A stretch of DNA of 64,000 nt from DYRG01 sp041161065 (GTDB taxonomy: Bacteria > Pseudomonadota > Gammaproteobacteria > Beggiatoales > Beggiatoaceae): NCBI GenBank assembly GCA_041161065.1, contig JBEAVE010000020.1, positions 1-64,000 of the forward strand. Reading direction: 5' to 3'. Below the pieces are notes generated by a model. That model ran no database searches, was not told where the DNA came from, and worked only from the letters and a program-made list of their open reading frames with translations. Of this stretch, positions 49,954 to 59,655 are shown in pieces. Each line of letters starts with the position of its first letter. Position 1 is the stretch's first letter. Position numbers and translations under genes: made by a program.

Positions 49954-52215
49954 TTAATGTGAAGAACTCACGTCGGCGGGTAATTGCATGATGAAGGTCG
50001 TGCCCTCGTTGGGGTGACTTTCCACGTCAAACGTGCCGCCCATCAAACGACAAAACTGCATGGTGAGCGTCAAACCGACCTTCTGAGTATAAACCTGTCC
50101 GGCGGGGTCTTTCAAATCCGCGAAAAACAGGCGCAATTGTTGAACCTGTTCTGCGGTCATGCCAATGCCCTCGTCGCTGACTTGCAAAACAATCCAATCG
50201 CCATGCGGACGTTTGTGGCGGCGCGCCAATAATGTGATAACCCCTTGTTTTGAAAAGCGTCCGGCATTACTGAGCAAAATCATCAAGATTTGACGAATTT
50301 TTGCCAAATCCGCCGTCATCGTACCTAATGCGCCTTCTAAATTCAATTTCAAAATATTTTCTTGTTGTTCAATTAACGGTTGCACGGTATTTGAAATATC
50401 CTGCAAAACAGGGACTAAATCAAACGTTTCTAAGTACAAATCCATACGGTTTGATTCAATTTTCGACAAATCAAATAAGTTGCTAATCAAATCCAACATA
50501 TGGAAACTTGCACCATGAATTTTCTGTAAATCCGGAGCTAATTCCAAATAACCAAATTCATCTGCATCTTCTTGCAAAATTTCAGTATAACCAATAATCG
50601 CGTTCATAGGTGTACGCAATTCGTGACTCATGTTTGCTAGAAACCGATTACGGGTTTGATTTGCAACATCGGCTTGCTGACGATAATTCTCCGCATTGAT
50701 TTTAGACTTTTGAGCAAATGCTCTCAATTTTTGCGTTTCTAATTTGATCTGTTGCACATATTTATCATATTTCTGTGATAAGGTTTTGTAATGGTGTAAA
50801 GCCGTTTCTGTTTCTTTCAAACGTTCTTTCATTTTATTTAGCGTTGAAAATTGAACAGTTTTTTCATGTTGGCACTGTTTTAATTCGGCGACGCAACCCT
50901 CTTTACGAAAGGTCATTTCTTTGACCTGAATTAACTGCAATGCTAACATTTGATGTAATTGTTCTGCCATCGTTCTGATTTCTAAAACTCCTTGATCAGA
51001 AAATTCCCATATCCATTCGCCCGATTCTGTTTGAAGTGGTCCATTTGTAAGTGTTTGTGACAAATCTTGAAGCGGTTTCTCAATCTGCCAATACATTGTA
51101 GCAATTAAAACACTTCCTAAAACAAAAATGACAATCACCCACCCAAAATATTGAGGGTTATTTTCTGAAAGTAATTCAGACTCTTGCTGAAAAATAATGA
51201 GCGTTAAAGCGGTGTTTTTAAGTGGTCTTGAAATCAAAACATAACGTTTTCCATCGTCCCCGTAAAAAGCAGAATGTGTTGCCATTTTTTTTATGATTTC
51301 TCGCCAAACGGTTTGTTGCTGGCTACTAAAGACAGTGTATTGCATTTTATTTCGCTGACCTAATAGATTTTTTGCAAGAATTTCTTCGGCATTGTTTTCA
51401 TTTGATGTTTCAGTTAATAATAATCCCGTATTTGAATCCAGCAACAACATTCCTCCCGTATTTCCTATCGCTTGTTTTTGAATATCAGCTAATAAATTAT
51501 CCACTAAAATATCTGCCCCGACAACTCCTTGAAATTGCCCAGTTGCACTAAAAAAACCTTGAGAAACAGTCATGATTAATTCTCGAAGATAATTTTTATC
51601 ATAATAGAAAGGACTAAATTGGATTTTTTCGTTTTCTTTATTAAGATGAAAACGTACTTCTCGTTCATTGGTTAAATAATTGCCGTCGAACCAAGATTTA
51701 TAATGGAATTTCTTTGCTTCAATTTGACGATTGCGGGGTGCATCTTTGAATAAGATGTTGAGTACGGCATTTTTCTCAAAATATTGCTTTGCTGATGCTT
51801 TATCTAATGCCATATAAAAACTCATGACATAACCCGATTGACGTAAATTATCGGTCATCCAATTTTGTAATAGAGTATTTCTTATCTCTGGATTAGGTGC
51901 TTTTTCCATAATCCATTGTACTGCAGATTTCAAGCGTTCTACGCCCCGTTGCGCTTGGAGAAACTCGTCATTAAGTTTCTGTGCTTGCGTATTTGCAATA
52001 CTTTCTAAGTGTTGCAAGGCGTGTTTTTCTATCGTTTGATCATAAGACCATTGCATGGTCATCGACAAAAGTAATTGTGCAAGCAACAAAGTACCCATAC
52101 AAACGAGTAATAGTTTGATGGATAAAGTTTTTTTAGATAATTGCTTAGAAATATTGGTGAATAAATCTATACTTTGAGAAAAGTATTTTTTCCAAGCAAC
52201 ATTGGGTTTGGGCAT
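49954..52215 (-). CDS. Membrane sensor histidine kinase
   Basis: 753 residues. Two membrane spans (about 30-55 and 355-378) enclose a large periplasmic PDC/dCACHE-type sensor. A HAMP-like linker and a long coiled coil (430-510) follow. The HisKA box NMSHELRTPMNAIIGYTEIL (His near 530) leads to the ATPase domain: ILLSNAGRFS (N box), VSDEGIGM (G1) and a weakened G2 (KVGLTLT). No receiver domain or response regulator gene is adjacent, so the target is unknown. Confidence 0.93.
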   Translation of the reverse strand: MPKPNVAWKKYFSQSIDLFTNISKQLSKKTLSIKLLLVCMGTLLLAQLLLSMTMQWSYDQTIEKHALQHLESIANTQAQKLNDEFLQAQRGVERLKSAVQWIMEKAPNPEIRNTLLQNWMTDNLRQSGYVMSFYMALDKASAKQYFEKNAVLNILFKDAPRNRQIEAKKFHYKSWFDGNYLTNEREVRFHLNKENEKIQFSPFYYDKNYLRELIMTVSQGFFSATGQFQGVVGADILVDNLLADIQKQAIGNTGGMLLLDSNTGLLLTETSNENNAEEILAKNLLGQRNKMQYTVFSSQQQTVWREIIKKMATHSAFYGDDGKRYVLISRPLKNTALTLIIFQQESELLSENNPQYFGWVIVIFVLGSVLIATMYWQIEKPLQDLSQTLTNGPLQTESGEWIWEFSDQGVLEIRTMAEQLHQMLALQLIQVKEMTFRKEGCVAELKQCQHEKTVQFSTLNKMKERLKETETALHHYKTLSQKYDKYVQQIKLETQKLRAFAQKSKINAENYRQQADVANQTRNRFLANMSHELRTPMNAIIGYTEILQEDADEFGYLELAPDLQKIHGASFHMLDLISNLFDLSKIESNRMDLYLETFDLVPVLQDISNTVQPLIEQQENILKLNLEGALGTMTADLAKIRQILMILLSNAGRFSKQGVITLLARRHKRPHGDWIVLQVSDEGIGMTAEQVQQLRLFFADLKDPAGQVYTQKVGLTLTMQFCRLMGGTFDVESHPNEGTTFIMQLPADVSSSH

Positions 52216-52528
52216 AACATTCTCCCACCGTTATTTTGGTTTGGTGACTATTTTAGGGGTGTTGCAGCATGGTTTATGCCAACTGTTCAGCGCTAAAAAC
52301 GAGGCAATGGTGGATTATAATAGCGGTTTGAGTGGAATTTTGAGCATTTTTTAATCTTTCACGCGGTTTGTAACGGGCAAAATGGATTTTGTTCTCATGG
52401 AATCTATTTATTATCTGATTGAAAATACACAAAAAAAGTTAAACTCGTGCATGGGGTGGTTTGTTTTTTGTTTTCGATGAGTTTTCTCTTAAATTTTTCA
52501 GTATCTTAGAAGAGAAATCAAAAGGAAA
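52216..52528. other. 313-base intergenic region, no gene seen
   Basis: This AT-rich stretch lies between the 3' end of tsaC and the start of the sensor kinase gene, both on the reverse strand. I found no ORF longer than about 20 codons with a ribosome site, no strong hairpin and no match to the operators seen elsewhere. It must contain the kinase promoter. Confidence 0.5.
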
Positions 52529-53086
52529 TTACGCGGGGCGGAGGATTTGTTGAGAAAAGGGATCGCGGATTTCACTGGGCAAAAGAAAACCATCGGTTTC
52601 TCCGCTTAAAATCAAGTCCAAGTTATTTTTGAAGTAAGTTTTTACTTTTAAAACATTTCTAGCGGGAGAAAAAGTGGCGGGATTTGCGCTGGTTGAAACA
52701 ATTGCGCCGCCAAATTCTTGACATAATTCAATGGTTTGTCGATGTTTTGTGAGGCGAACGGCTAACGTTGAATGAAGACCGCGCAAATAAGCGGGCGTGG
52801 TTTTTCGGGCGGGTAATAACCAAGTGATCGGTTTCGTTTGATGATTAAAGAGTTGATTTTGAAGGTTTTTTTCTAAAGGTTCGACAAAATCTTCCAATTG
52901 TGAAAAATCCGCTGCGATTAAAATTAAGCCTTTTTGCCAAACCCGTTGTTTTAATTGCAATATTTTTTCGACGGCGTGACGATTTTGTGGATCACAGCCC
53001 AGTCCGAACACGGATTCGGTCGGATAGGCAATGACTCCGCCTTGACGCAAGATTCGGGCGGCTTGGCGGATTCTAAATGTGCTCAC
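52529..53086 (-). CDS. tsaC: Threonylcarbamoyl-AMP synthase
   Basis: 185 residues of the Sua5/YciO/YrdC fold; makes threonylcarbamoyl-AMP for the t6A37 tRNA modification. GGVIAYPTESVFGLGCDPQN, LKQRVWQKGLILIAAD, TWLLPARKTTPAYLRG and GAIVSTSANP are characteristic. It is the short TsaC form, without a Sua5 C-terminal domain. The start overlaps purE by 4 bases (ATGA-type). Confidence 0.95.
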   Translation of the reverse strand: MSTFRIRQAARILRQGGVIAYPTESVFGLGCDPQNRHAVEKILQLKQRVWQKGLILIAADFSQLEDFVEPLEKNLQNQLFNHQTKPITWLLPARKTTPAYLRGLHSTLAVRLTKHRQTIELCQEFGGAIVSTSANPATFSPARNVLKVKTYFKNNLDLILSGETDGFLLPSEIRDPFSQQILRPA

Positions 53087-53592
53087 GACGCTAATTTAGC
53101 TTGTAAATCAGCATCTTTGGCGAGAACTGCTGCACTTTGAGCGGCTCGATCTGCTATCAAACGTTGGGCGATTTCTGCGTCCGCAATCGCCAACATTTGG
53201 GCGGCTAAATAGGCGGCGTTTTTTGCGCCCGCTTTGCCAATTGCCACACACGCCACTGGGATTCCGGCGGGCATTTGAACCGTCGACAACAACGCATCTA
53301 CGCCCTGCAACGCGCCCGCGTTAATCGGCACGCCAATGACGGGTTTTGAGGTCAAACCGGCGACCGTGCCCGCCAAATGAGCTGCCATGCCCGCTGCTGC
53401 AATAAAAATCGCACACCCGCGTTGTTCCGCGTCTTTCACATATGCGTGCGTGGCGGCGGGCGTTCGGTGCGCAGACGTGATTTTAACCTCAAATGGAATA
53501 TCTAAGGCTTTTAGCGTTTCCAACGCAGTTTGCATCAACGGCAAATCCGAATCCGATCCCATCAAAACCGCTACAAAACGATTTTTCATCAC
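53083..53592 (-). CDS. purE: N5-carboxyaminoimidazole ribonucleotide mutase
   Basis: 169 residues; purine pathway enzyme converting N5-CAIR to CAIR. AVLMGSDSDLPLMQTA, ITSAHRTPAATHAY, FIAAAGMAAHLAGTVAGL and PAGIPVACVAIGKAGAKNAA form the active site of class I PurE. purK is not adjacent. A threonylcarbamoyl-AMP synthase gene is coupled downstream. Confidence 0.96.
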   Translation of the reverse strand: MMKNRFVAVLMGSDSDLPLMQTALETLKALDIPFEVKITSAHRTPAATHAYVKDAEQRGCAIFIAAAGMAAHLAGTVAGLTSKPVIGVPINAGALQGVDALLSTVQMPAGIPVACVAIGKAGAKNAAYLAAQMLAIADAEIAQRLIADRAAQSAAVLAKDADLQAKLAS

Positions 53593-53610
53593 AACATCTT
53601 CTCCATTTAA

Positions 53611-55551
53611 CTAATCAAGAAATAAATCGGCGGTTAATGTATCAGAAAGAGCACTATAATTTCTACCAGAAACTGCTGTGATGGGGGTAAATAATCCTCC
53701 CTCACGCAATGAACTTAGAAACTGATCTTTGAAATTATTTACATCAATCCAATTAGAACGAACAAGTTTCGGTTTTTTCGTATAAAGTGCGTCCATAATA
53801 CTTTGCGGCATTTCTCCATTAAAAATTCGATCATTTAACGGGCTCATATCCAAAGGATGTTGGCGATTTTGATTATAGAGCGCAATCATTTGTTGAGCAA
53901 CTTTTTTGGGTCCGTTTGTCACGTAAAAACTCACCCCTTGATAACCAAACAAAGGATTATTAACGGTTTGTGGATTAACAAAGAGTTGCAAGGTAAAGTT
54001 ATTCACTGAATCGATTTCTGTTTGAACCAGATCAATCAAATCATCATAAGCGGCTTTTGCTGCGCCTGCATTTGCATAAGTGCTCCCTTTTAGTTTCTCT
54101 AAATTATCCAATAATGTAATCATTGTTTTAAGCGTGACATTAGGTTTAATTATTTCAGAAACCGCGTAATCAAAATCATCACTCGTAAAACTCGCCGACG
54201 GAGATTGCAATGCAACGGTAGAAAGCTGTTGATAAGTGGCTTTCAAACGGTCTTGTTCAGAAAGCAATTCTTTAGCGGTATCAATCGCACTTTCTATCTT
54301 CATTTGTAATTGCAAAGCCGCTGCTAAAACCGTTGCTTTACCTGTTGAATTGGGGACGGTTTCCTCAAAATTTTCTAAAGTCGTTATTTGCGTATTTACA
54401 TCGATATTGAGATTTTGCAATGACGTTAAATCTGTTGGTAAAACAGCAGGATAACTTTGTAAATGCGCAGAGATTGCATTAACTCGGCTTTTCTCGAGAT
54501 CAATTTGATTCGCCAGCGCAGCACCTTCTTGGATGGCTTCATTAGCGATTTCAATTGCTGCCTCGATTTTAAGTTGTTTTTGTTGGGCAGTAGTTAAAAG
54601 CGTAGTTTTTCCTGTTGTTCCTACACAAGTTTCCTCAACATTTTCCAAATCACTAATATATTTGCCTACATTCGTGTCAAATGTTTTCAAAGTTGCTACA
54701 TCGGTAGGCAACGTGGCAGGAATAGTTTGTAATTGTTTTCCAATCGCAACCACACTATTCGTTTCGGTATTAATCTGGGTTTGAAGTTCTAATAAATTTT
54801 CATGCTGTAATACCGCTAAGTTTTCTACACCAAATACCAACAAGTTCAACCAATAAGGAAATATAGAAATAGGATAACCTTCTTGATTTAATATTTTACC
54901 GCCTATCGATGATAATGCACCTTCGTACAAATCATTGTAAGCAATTTGGCTAACAACAGAAAATTCCTTTGCAAAAGTTTGAGCAATATGTTGGTTTAAA
55001 TCGGTGCTGGTGAATTTCCATTGTTCGCAGCCAACTTTATGATTATTTTTTAATTTTACTAATTGCCAAAGCATAGGTGTGAAACCATAATAATCATAAG
55101 AAGTTAAAACCGTTTGATCCGCAAGAAGAGGTTTTAAGTTATTGATAATAAAATTTTCGTCAGTTGCTTTTGACAAATCAATATTCGTCAAATTTATCAA
55201 TGGATCAACCCAATTCAACAAGGCTTTTCTAATATGAAAAACCGTTGCTGACCAGCTATCTGTTCCTAACGGGGTTGTTCTCATTGAATTGAGGAAATTA
55301 TCAACCTCTTGCGGCGGCAAATTATAACGTTGTCCGGTTTGTTTTAGTAAATCGGTGTAAGCATTTTTTTTGTTATTAATATTGAAAGGAGCAACGTAAT
55401 ATTTGGCGGTAATAGCAACCGCGTCGGTTTTGAAATCTAAAATGATTTGTTGAAAAAGGGGATCAACTAATAAACGTTCTTCTGCGATGGCGGGCGTATG
55501 AAATAAAACAATACTTAAGGCAGAAAGTTGGAATTTGGTATTGGAAAACAT
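53611..55551 (-). CDS. Large exported protein with internal duplication
   Basis: 646 residues from the ATG at 55551 (CAAGGAAATAGTC upstream), with a signal peptide ending TPAIAEER. Two segments of about 95 residues in the middle are tandem copies: LQTIPATLPTDVATLKTF...DLENVEETCVGTTGKTTLL and LQSYPAVLPTDLTSLQNL...TLENFEETVPNSTGKATVL, each followed by a helix Q.K.E.AI..A.E. They are probably coiled-coil hairpins. The N-terminal part is mixed alpha/beta and the C-terminal part has a VSFYVTNGPKKVAQQMI segment. No family is recognised. The gene is isolated. Confidence 0.75.
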   Translation of the reverse strand: MFSNTKFQLSALSIVLFHTPAIAEERLLVDPLFQQIILDFKTDAVAITAKYYVAPFNINNKKNAYTDLLKQTGQRYNLPPQEVDNFLNSMRTTPLGTDSWSATVFHIRKALLNWVDPLINLTNIDLSKATDENFIINNLKPLLADQTVLTSYDYYGFTPMLWQLVKLKNNHKVGCEQWKFTSTDLNQHIAQTFAKEFSVVSQIAYNDLYEGALSSIGGKILNQEGYPISIFPYWLNLLVFGVENLAVLQHENLLELQTQINTETNSVVAIGKQLQTIPATLPTDVATLKTFDTNVGKYISDLENVEETCVGTTGKTTLLTTAQQKQLKIEAAIEIANEAIQEGAALANQIDLEKSRVNAISAHLQSYPAVLPTDLTSLQNLNIDVNTQITTLENFEETVPNSTGKATVLAAALQLQMKIESAIDTAKELLSEQDRLKATYQQLSTVALQSPSASFTSDDFDYAVSEIIKPNVTLKTMITLLDNLEKLKGSTYANAGAAKAAYDDLIDLVQTEIDSVNNFTLQLFVNPQTVNNPLFGYQGVSFYVTNGPKKVAQQMIALYNQNRQHPLDMSPLNDRIFNGEMPQSIMDALYTKKPKLVRSNWIDVNNFKDQFLSSLREGGLFTPITAVSGRNYSALSDTLTADLFLD

Positions 55552-55786
55552 GACTATTTCCTTGCGGTTGATGATAATTGGCGGGCAGCCTGTGGAATAG
55601 TGTGTCAGAAAATATTTTTTCTCGCAAGGTTGGGTGTTTTGCAAACTGAATCAAGTTTTTCACAAAAGCGGTATATTCTTGTTCAAAAGTTTGTGATTTA
55701 TAAACAAAGGAAATAGTGGTACAACGGTAAGTAGAATGGATAGATCATTCAATGAAATTATACCCCTGTTTCCTTGCCAAAAGGTT

Positions 55787-56056
55787 TTAGAAGAGATGTT
55801 GAGAATGGTGACGAACACGGTTGATGGTTTCTTGAGCAATATAGTGTGCAAAATCTTCTACATTAGCGTAATTTTTTATCAAAGCTAGTTCAGCTAATTC
55901 TGAAATCAAGCTGTCGACTTCGACCCATTCACCACATTTACAATTACCGCCGCATTCACATTTGTGTTCGATTTCTACGGGGATTTGATCGTGATTACAA
56001 CCACAGGAAGAAGTTCGAGGAACAAAAGTAGAACTTTGGATTTCAAACGATAACAT
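55787..56056 (-). CDS. Cysteine-rich small protein next to SIR2-like gene
   Basis: 89 residues. A cluster of seven cysteines in CGCNHDQIPVEIEHK then CECGGNCKCGEW (about 18-49) has pairs spaced like metal knuckles, so zinc or iron-sulfur binding is likely. The C-terminal half is helical (ISELAELALIKNYANVEDFA). No family is recognised. The gene follows the SIR2-like gene by 23 bases on the same strand, suggesting a functional pair. Confidence 0.65.
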   Translation of the reverse strand: MLSFEIQSSTFVPRTSSCGCNHDQIPVEIEHKCECGGNCKCGEWVEVDSLISELAELALIKNYANVEDFAHYIAQETINRVRHHSQHLF

Positions 56057-56079
56057 AAAGATTTCTCCGAAAAAATATT

Positions 56080-56910
56080 TTAGACGGTTTTATAAGCGAG
56101 CAAATCAGCAATATCTGCTTCAATGATTTCAAGGTTTTTGGTGGCGCAGAAACGGCGTTCTTTGGGGGTTGGATCGGGGATTAATGCCCAACCTGCGGGG
56201 GTTGCCGCGTCGTAAATGATGTCGGATAACACCATGCGTTCGGTGTCGCGATTCATGCGCAATCCTAGAAATAAATATTGCCGTTGTTTGCGATAAGTTT
56301 TGAGGAAACTCGGTATGCCAAACCCGCCCATTAGCTCCGTAATATAATCAACATAATCCGCATCAGATGCAATATAAACCGCATCAGGCAACGGGCTTCC
56401 CATAGGTTTGAATAAAAATGGGACATTTGACGGGGCGGTTTCTGGCGTAACATTTTCGTAATGCTCGCCATTAAAATAATCCAATTTGAAACGGTATTGC
56501 GTGCCGGCAATTCTTGCTATCCCTCGAATGAGCAAATGGGGGGTATTTGAATAACTGGTTTGTAGTTGTAAATCCCGATTTATATCAATCACATACGGAG
56601 GTTTAATCTCTGCCAACCAATCATGCAACGCCCCGCGCGTCCACTGACGATTGCCCGCATAAACTGCGTTGAGGGCTTTATTGACCGCCGATCGCCCGCG
56701 TTTAAGCTCTTGATCCATCGCCGCGCGCGGAAATTCGTACATTAAACGCGGAGAAAGCAACTTTCCGCCGGTCAATGCCAAAATCAAACTATCGCTGTCG
56801 GCTGGAATGGGATTTTGCGTGCCCACTTCCACCACATCAGCTAATGCACCCGCGCCCAAATACGGCACAATATCGTGATTTATCAATCTATTAGCTAATT
56901 CTTTGAGCAT
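56080..56910 (-). CDS. SIR2-like domain protein
   Basis: 276 residues. The NAD-binding core of SIR2-like (SIR2_2) proteins is visible in DIVPYLGAGALADV, FLFKPMGSPLPDAVYI and QYLFLGLRMNRDTERMV. It lacks the zinc ribbon of protein deacetylases. Relatives include NADases that act in phage defence as well as proteins of unknown metabolic role. Here the partner is a Cys-rich small protein, with no known defence genes in the window. The start is preceded by GGGAGATTCAAATC. Confidence 0.75.
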   Translation of the reverse strand: MLKELANRLINHDIVPYLGAGALADVVEVGTQNPIPADSDSLILALTGGKLLSPRLMYEFPRAAMDQELKRGRSAVNKALNAVYAGNRQWTRGALHDWLAEIKPPYVIDINRDLQLQTSYSNTPHLLIRGIARIAGTQYRFKLDYFNGEHYENVTPETAPSNVPFLFKPMGSPLPDAVYIASDADYVDYITELMGGFGIPSFLKTYRKQRQYLFLGLRMNRDTERMVLSDIIYDAATPAGWALIPDPTPKERRFCATKNLEIIEADIADLLAYKTV

Positions 56911-57179
56911 GATTTGAATCTCCCATTAAGATGAAATACTTTCTCATGCCTTCAGCGAAAATCACGCCAACAAATAACTCTTTGAATAAACTATATTTTT
57001 TATAAAAACTACCCGTTGCAAACCCAACAATTTGTAATAATGCTGACCACATTTTCGAATCTTTCAAATAGAACAACAATCTAAGTATTGTTTTGTTTAA
57101 AAATAAGAAAAGATAGCTAGATGACAAAAAATAGTTCGCATGATATAGTTGAAATTTTTTAGAAAAATCACTCTTTGAA

Positions 57180-59570
57180 ATGAAGAAACGGCAATTATTC
57201 TACTGTATTTTACGACGGGTTTCTACTGCGTGGATTGTGTTGTTTATTACAATGATAGCAACTTTGGTGGGTTGGTTTCTCATTAGAAACATTGAGCAAC
57301 GTCAAATCAAACAAAACATTTTTGATTATCGAGTTGAAAGGATTAAAAATGCCATCGACTCTCGAATAATGGCTTATCAACAAATATTACATAGCGGTAT
57401 AGGATTATTTGTTGCTTCGGATTCGGTAACTCGACAAGAATGGCATCAATTTGTGAGCAACTTACAAATCAACCAACACTATCCCGGCATTCAAGGAGTT
57501 GGTTTCTCAATAGCAATTCAACCACAAGAAAAAGAAACACATATCAAATCAATTCAATCTGAAGGCGGTTTCTTTCAAAATTATACCATCAAACCTTCAG
57601 GAGAACGTGAGCAATATACCTCCATTATTTATTTAGAACCGTTGGATAAAAGAAATCAACAAGCGATTGGATATGATATGTTTTCTGAACCCACTCGCCG
57701 TGAAGCCATGGAACGGGCACGAGATACTGGAAAAGCAGCCCTTTCTGGGAGAGTAACTTTAGTACAGGAAATTGATGAAGATGTTCAAGCAGGTTTTCTC
57801 ATTTATGTACCGCTTTATCGGCGTGGATTTCCTCTAAATACCGTTGAGGAAAAACGGGCGGCTCTTTTAGGATTTGTTTATAGTCCTTTCCGAATGAGTG
57901 ATTTCATGTATGGGATTTTTGGCAAACAACCATCGGGTATTGATTTGCATATTTATGACGGTAAGAAAACAGCAAATAATTTGAGTGCAACTGATTTAAT
58001 GTACGATGAATTACCTGATTTCCCCGAAAATAATGATAGTGCCCATAATTACCAAGCTCTTTTTAGTGAGATAGAAACAATAGAAATTGCAGGACACTTT
58101 TGGACACTTCAATTTAGATCAATACCCCAATTTGAAAGTTCAACAAAAACGTATACTTCTAAAGTTGTTTTGTTGGGAGGAATAGTGGTTGGTTTTCTTC
58201 TATTTGGCTTAACTCGATCCTTTGAAACTGCCCGTTTGTTTGAAGCAGAACACGATCTTAATTTGAAATTGCAAACAGAAATAAAAGAACGAAAACAAAT
58301 AGAAATAGAACTTAAAGCATTAAACCGTGATTTTATTACGATGTTAGATAACACTTCAGACTTTATTTATTTCAAAGACCGTGAAAGCCGAATTCATTTT
58401 TGCAGTCAAACGCTTGCAAAAATCACAGGACATCGACATTGGAAAGAAATGAAAGGTAAGCACGATTTTGAAATCTTTCCTAAAGATATTGCTCAAATAT
58501 ATTATGAAGAAGAACTACCTATTTTTAGTGGAGAAAAAACGTCTATTGATACGGTCGTTCCTTATTATAATACACGAAAGGAACTGTGTTGGGTTCATAC
58601 CAATAAATGGGCGGTATTTGATGATAACAATGAAATAATGGGTGTCTTTGGTATTAGTCGAGATATTACTGAACGTAAACGCATGGAAATAGAACTCACG
58701 GAATCTAAGAAACTATCAGATAATATTATTAACAGTTTACCGGGTATTTTTTATATGCTTGATGAGGAAGGAAAGTTTGTTAGATGGAATCCACATTTTA
58801 ATCAAATAACGGGTTATTCTAATAGCAAAATTATGGGGAAACTTGCATTAGACATTATTGCAAAGGAAGATAAGGAATTAGTTGCAACTCGGATTAAAGA
58901 GGTTTTTGAAAAAGGTGAAGGTTTTGTAGAAGCCGCTTTGTTAAATAAAAATGGAGAGAAAATCGCGTATTTCTTTACGGGGCGGCGTATTACATTGCAA
59001 GAAAAAAATTACATCGTAGGATTAGGTCAAGATATTACCGAACGCAAACAAATGGAACAGCAATTGTGGACATTAGCGAATACGGATTTCTTGACGGGTT
59101 TGATGAGTCGCCGTTATTTTATGCAAAAAATAGAGGACGAATTTGCCCATTTGCGTAATCATGAAATGCCTTATTGCAGTATTTTAATGCTCGATTTGGA
59201 TCATTTCAAACATATCAATGATACTTATGGTCATGCGGTAGGAGATACGGTTTTAAAACATTTCTCGGCATTATTACAAAGTAATTTACGACAAATGGAC
59301 GTAGCGGGACGGTTGGGTGGAGAAGAATTTGCGATTATTTTACCTTATGTCGATGCAAATGAAGCAAAGAAATGTGCAGAACGGTTGCGTAATATTATTG
59401 AAACTACACCGATTATAGAAAACGATAAAACTATTTCAATTACGGTGAGCATTGGGATTTCTACCTTTAAGGAAAATGATCCTTTTGCGGACACCGCGCT
59501 TATTCGAGCAGACAATGCGCTATTTGCCGCCAAAAATAGTGGACGAAACAGCATTCAAATTGCCGCTTAG
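57180..59570 (+). CDS. CHASE-PAS-PAS-GGDEF diguanylate cyclase
   Basis: 796 residues. An N-terminal membrane span (15-37), a periplasmic CHASE domain (about 60-300, with HYPGIQGVGFSI and GYDMFSEPTRREAM) and a second span (about 318-340) lead to two PAS domains (about 385-500 and 515-630, each followed by DITERKRME or DITERKQME). The GGDEF domain has GRLGGEEFAIILPY (GGEEF, near 713). It makes c-di-GMP in response to an external ligand. It pairs conceptually with the PilZ protein at 28.7 kb. Confidence 0.94.
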   Translation: MKKRQLFYCILRRVSTAWIVLFITMIATLVGWFLIRNIEQRQIKQNIFDYRVERIKNAIDSRIMAYQQILHSGIGLFVASDSVTRQEWHQFVSNLQINQHYPGIQGVGFSIAIQPQEKETHIKSIQSEGGFFQNYTIKPSGEREQYTSIIYLEPLDKRNQQAIGYDMFSEPTRREAMERARDTGKAALSGRVTLVQEIDEDVQAGFLIYVPLYRRGFPLNTVEEKRAALLGFVYSPFRMSDFMYGIFGKQPSGIDLHIYDGKKTANNLSATDLMYDELPDFPENNDSAHNYQALFSEIETIEIAGHFWTLQFRSIPQFESSTKTYTSKVVLLGGIVVGFLLFGLTRSFETARLFEAEHDLNLKLQTEIKERKQIEIELKALNRDFITMLDNTSDFIYFKDRESRIHFCSQTLAKITGHRHWKEMKGKHDFEIFPKDIAQIYYEEELPIFSGEKTSIDTVVPYYNTRKELCWVHTNKWAVFDDNNEIMGVFGISRDITERKRMEIELTESKKLSDNIINSLPGIFYMLDEEGKFVRWNPHFNQITGYSNSKIMGKLALDIIAKEDKELVATRIKEVFEKGEGFVEAALLNKNGEKIAYFFTGRRITLQEKNYIVGLGQDITERKQMEQQLWTLANTDFLTGLMSRRYFMQKIEDEFAHLRNHEMPYCSILMLDLDHFKHINDTYGHAVGDTVLKHFSALLQSNLRQMDVAGRLGGEEFAIILPYVDANEAKKCAERLRNIIETTPIIENDKTISITVSIGISTFKENDPFADTALIRADNALFAAKNSGRNSIQIAA

Positions 59571-59655
59571 GGTTGTGCGCCCCCAAATCCCCGCTTGTGC
59601 CCTGCACAATTTGTAGTACAATAATAACAGGCTCTAATCATTGAAATTGTTAATA

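Noticed and set aside
54236..54784. Two forward frames opposite the repeat-containing exported protein
   Set aside because: They mirror each other only because the reverse-strand gene has a tandem duplication; no start signals are present.
55660..55851. 63-codon reverse-strand frame between the Cys-rich gene and the large exported protein
   Set aside because: No ribosome site or recognisable motif, it overlaps the Cys-rich gene, and low-complexity AT-rich sequence explains it.
56891..57127. 78-codon reverse-strand frame upstream of the SIR2-like gene
   Set aside because: It overlaps the SIR2-like start, has no ribosome site, and its composition looks like translated AT-rich intergenic DNA.
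56911..57179. NifA or sigma-54 signals upstream of the SIR2-like gene
   Set aside because: No TGT-N10-ACA and no correctly spaced GG/GC pair were found on the reverse strand, so a nif link is unsupported.
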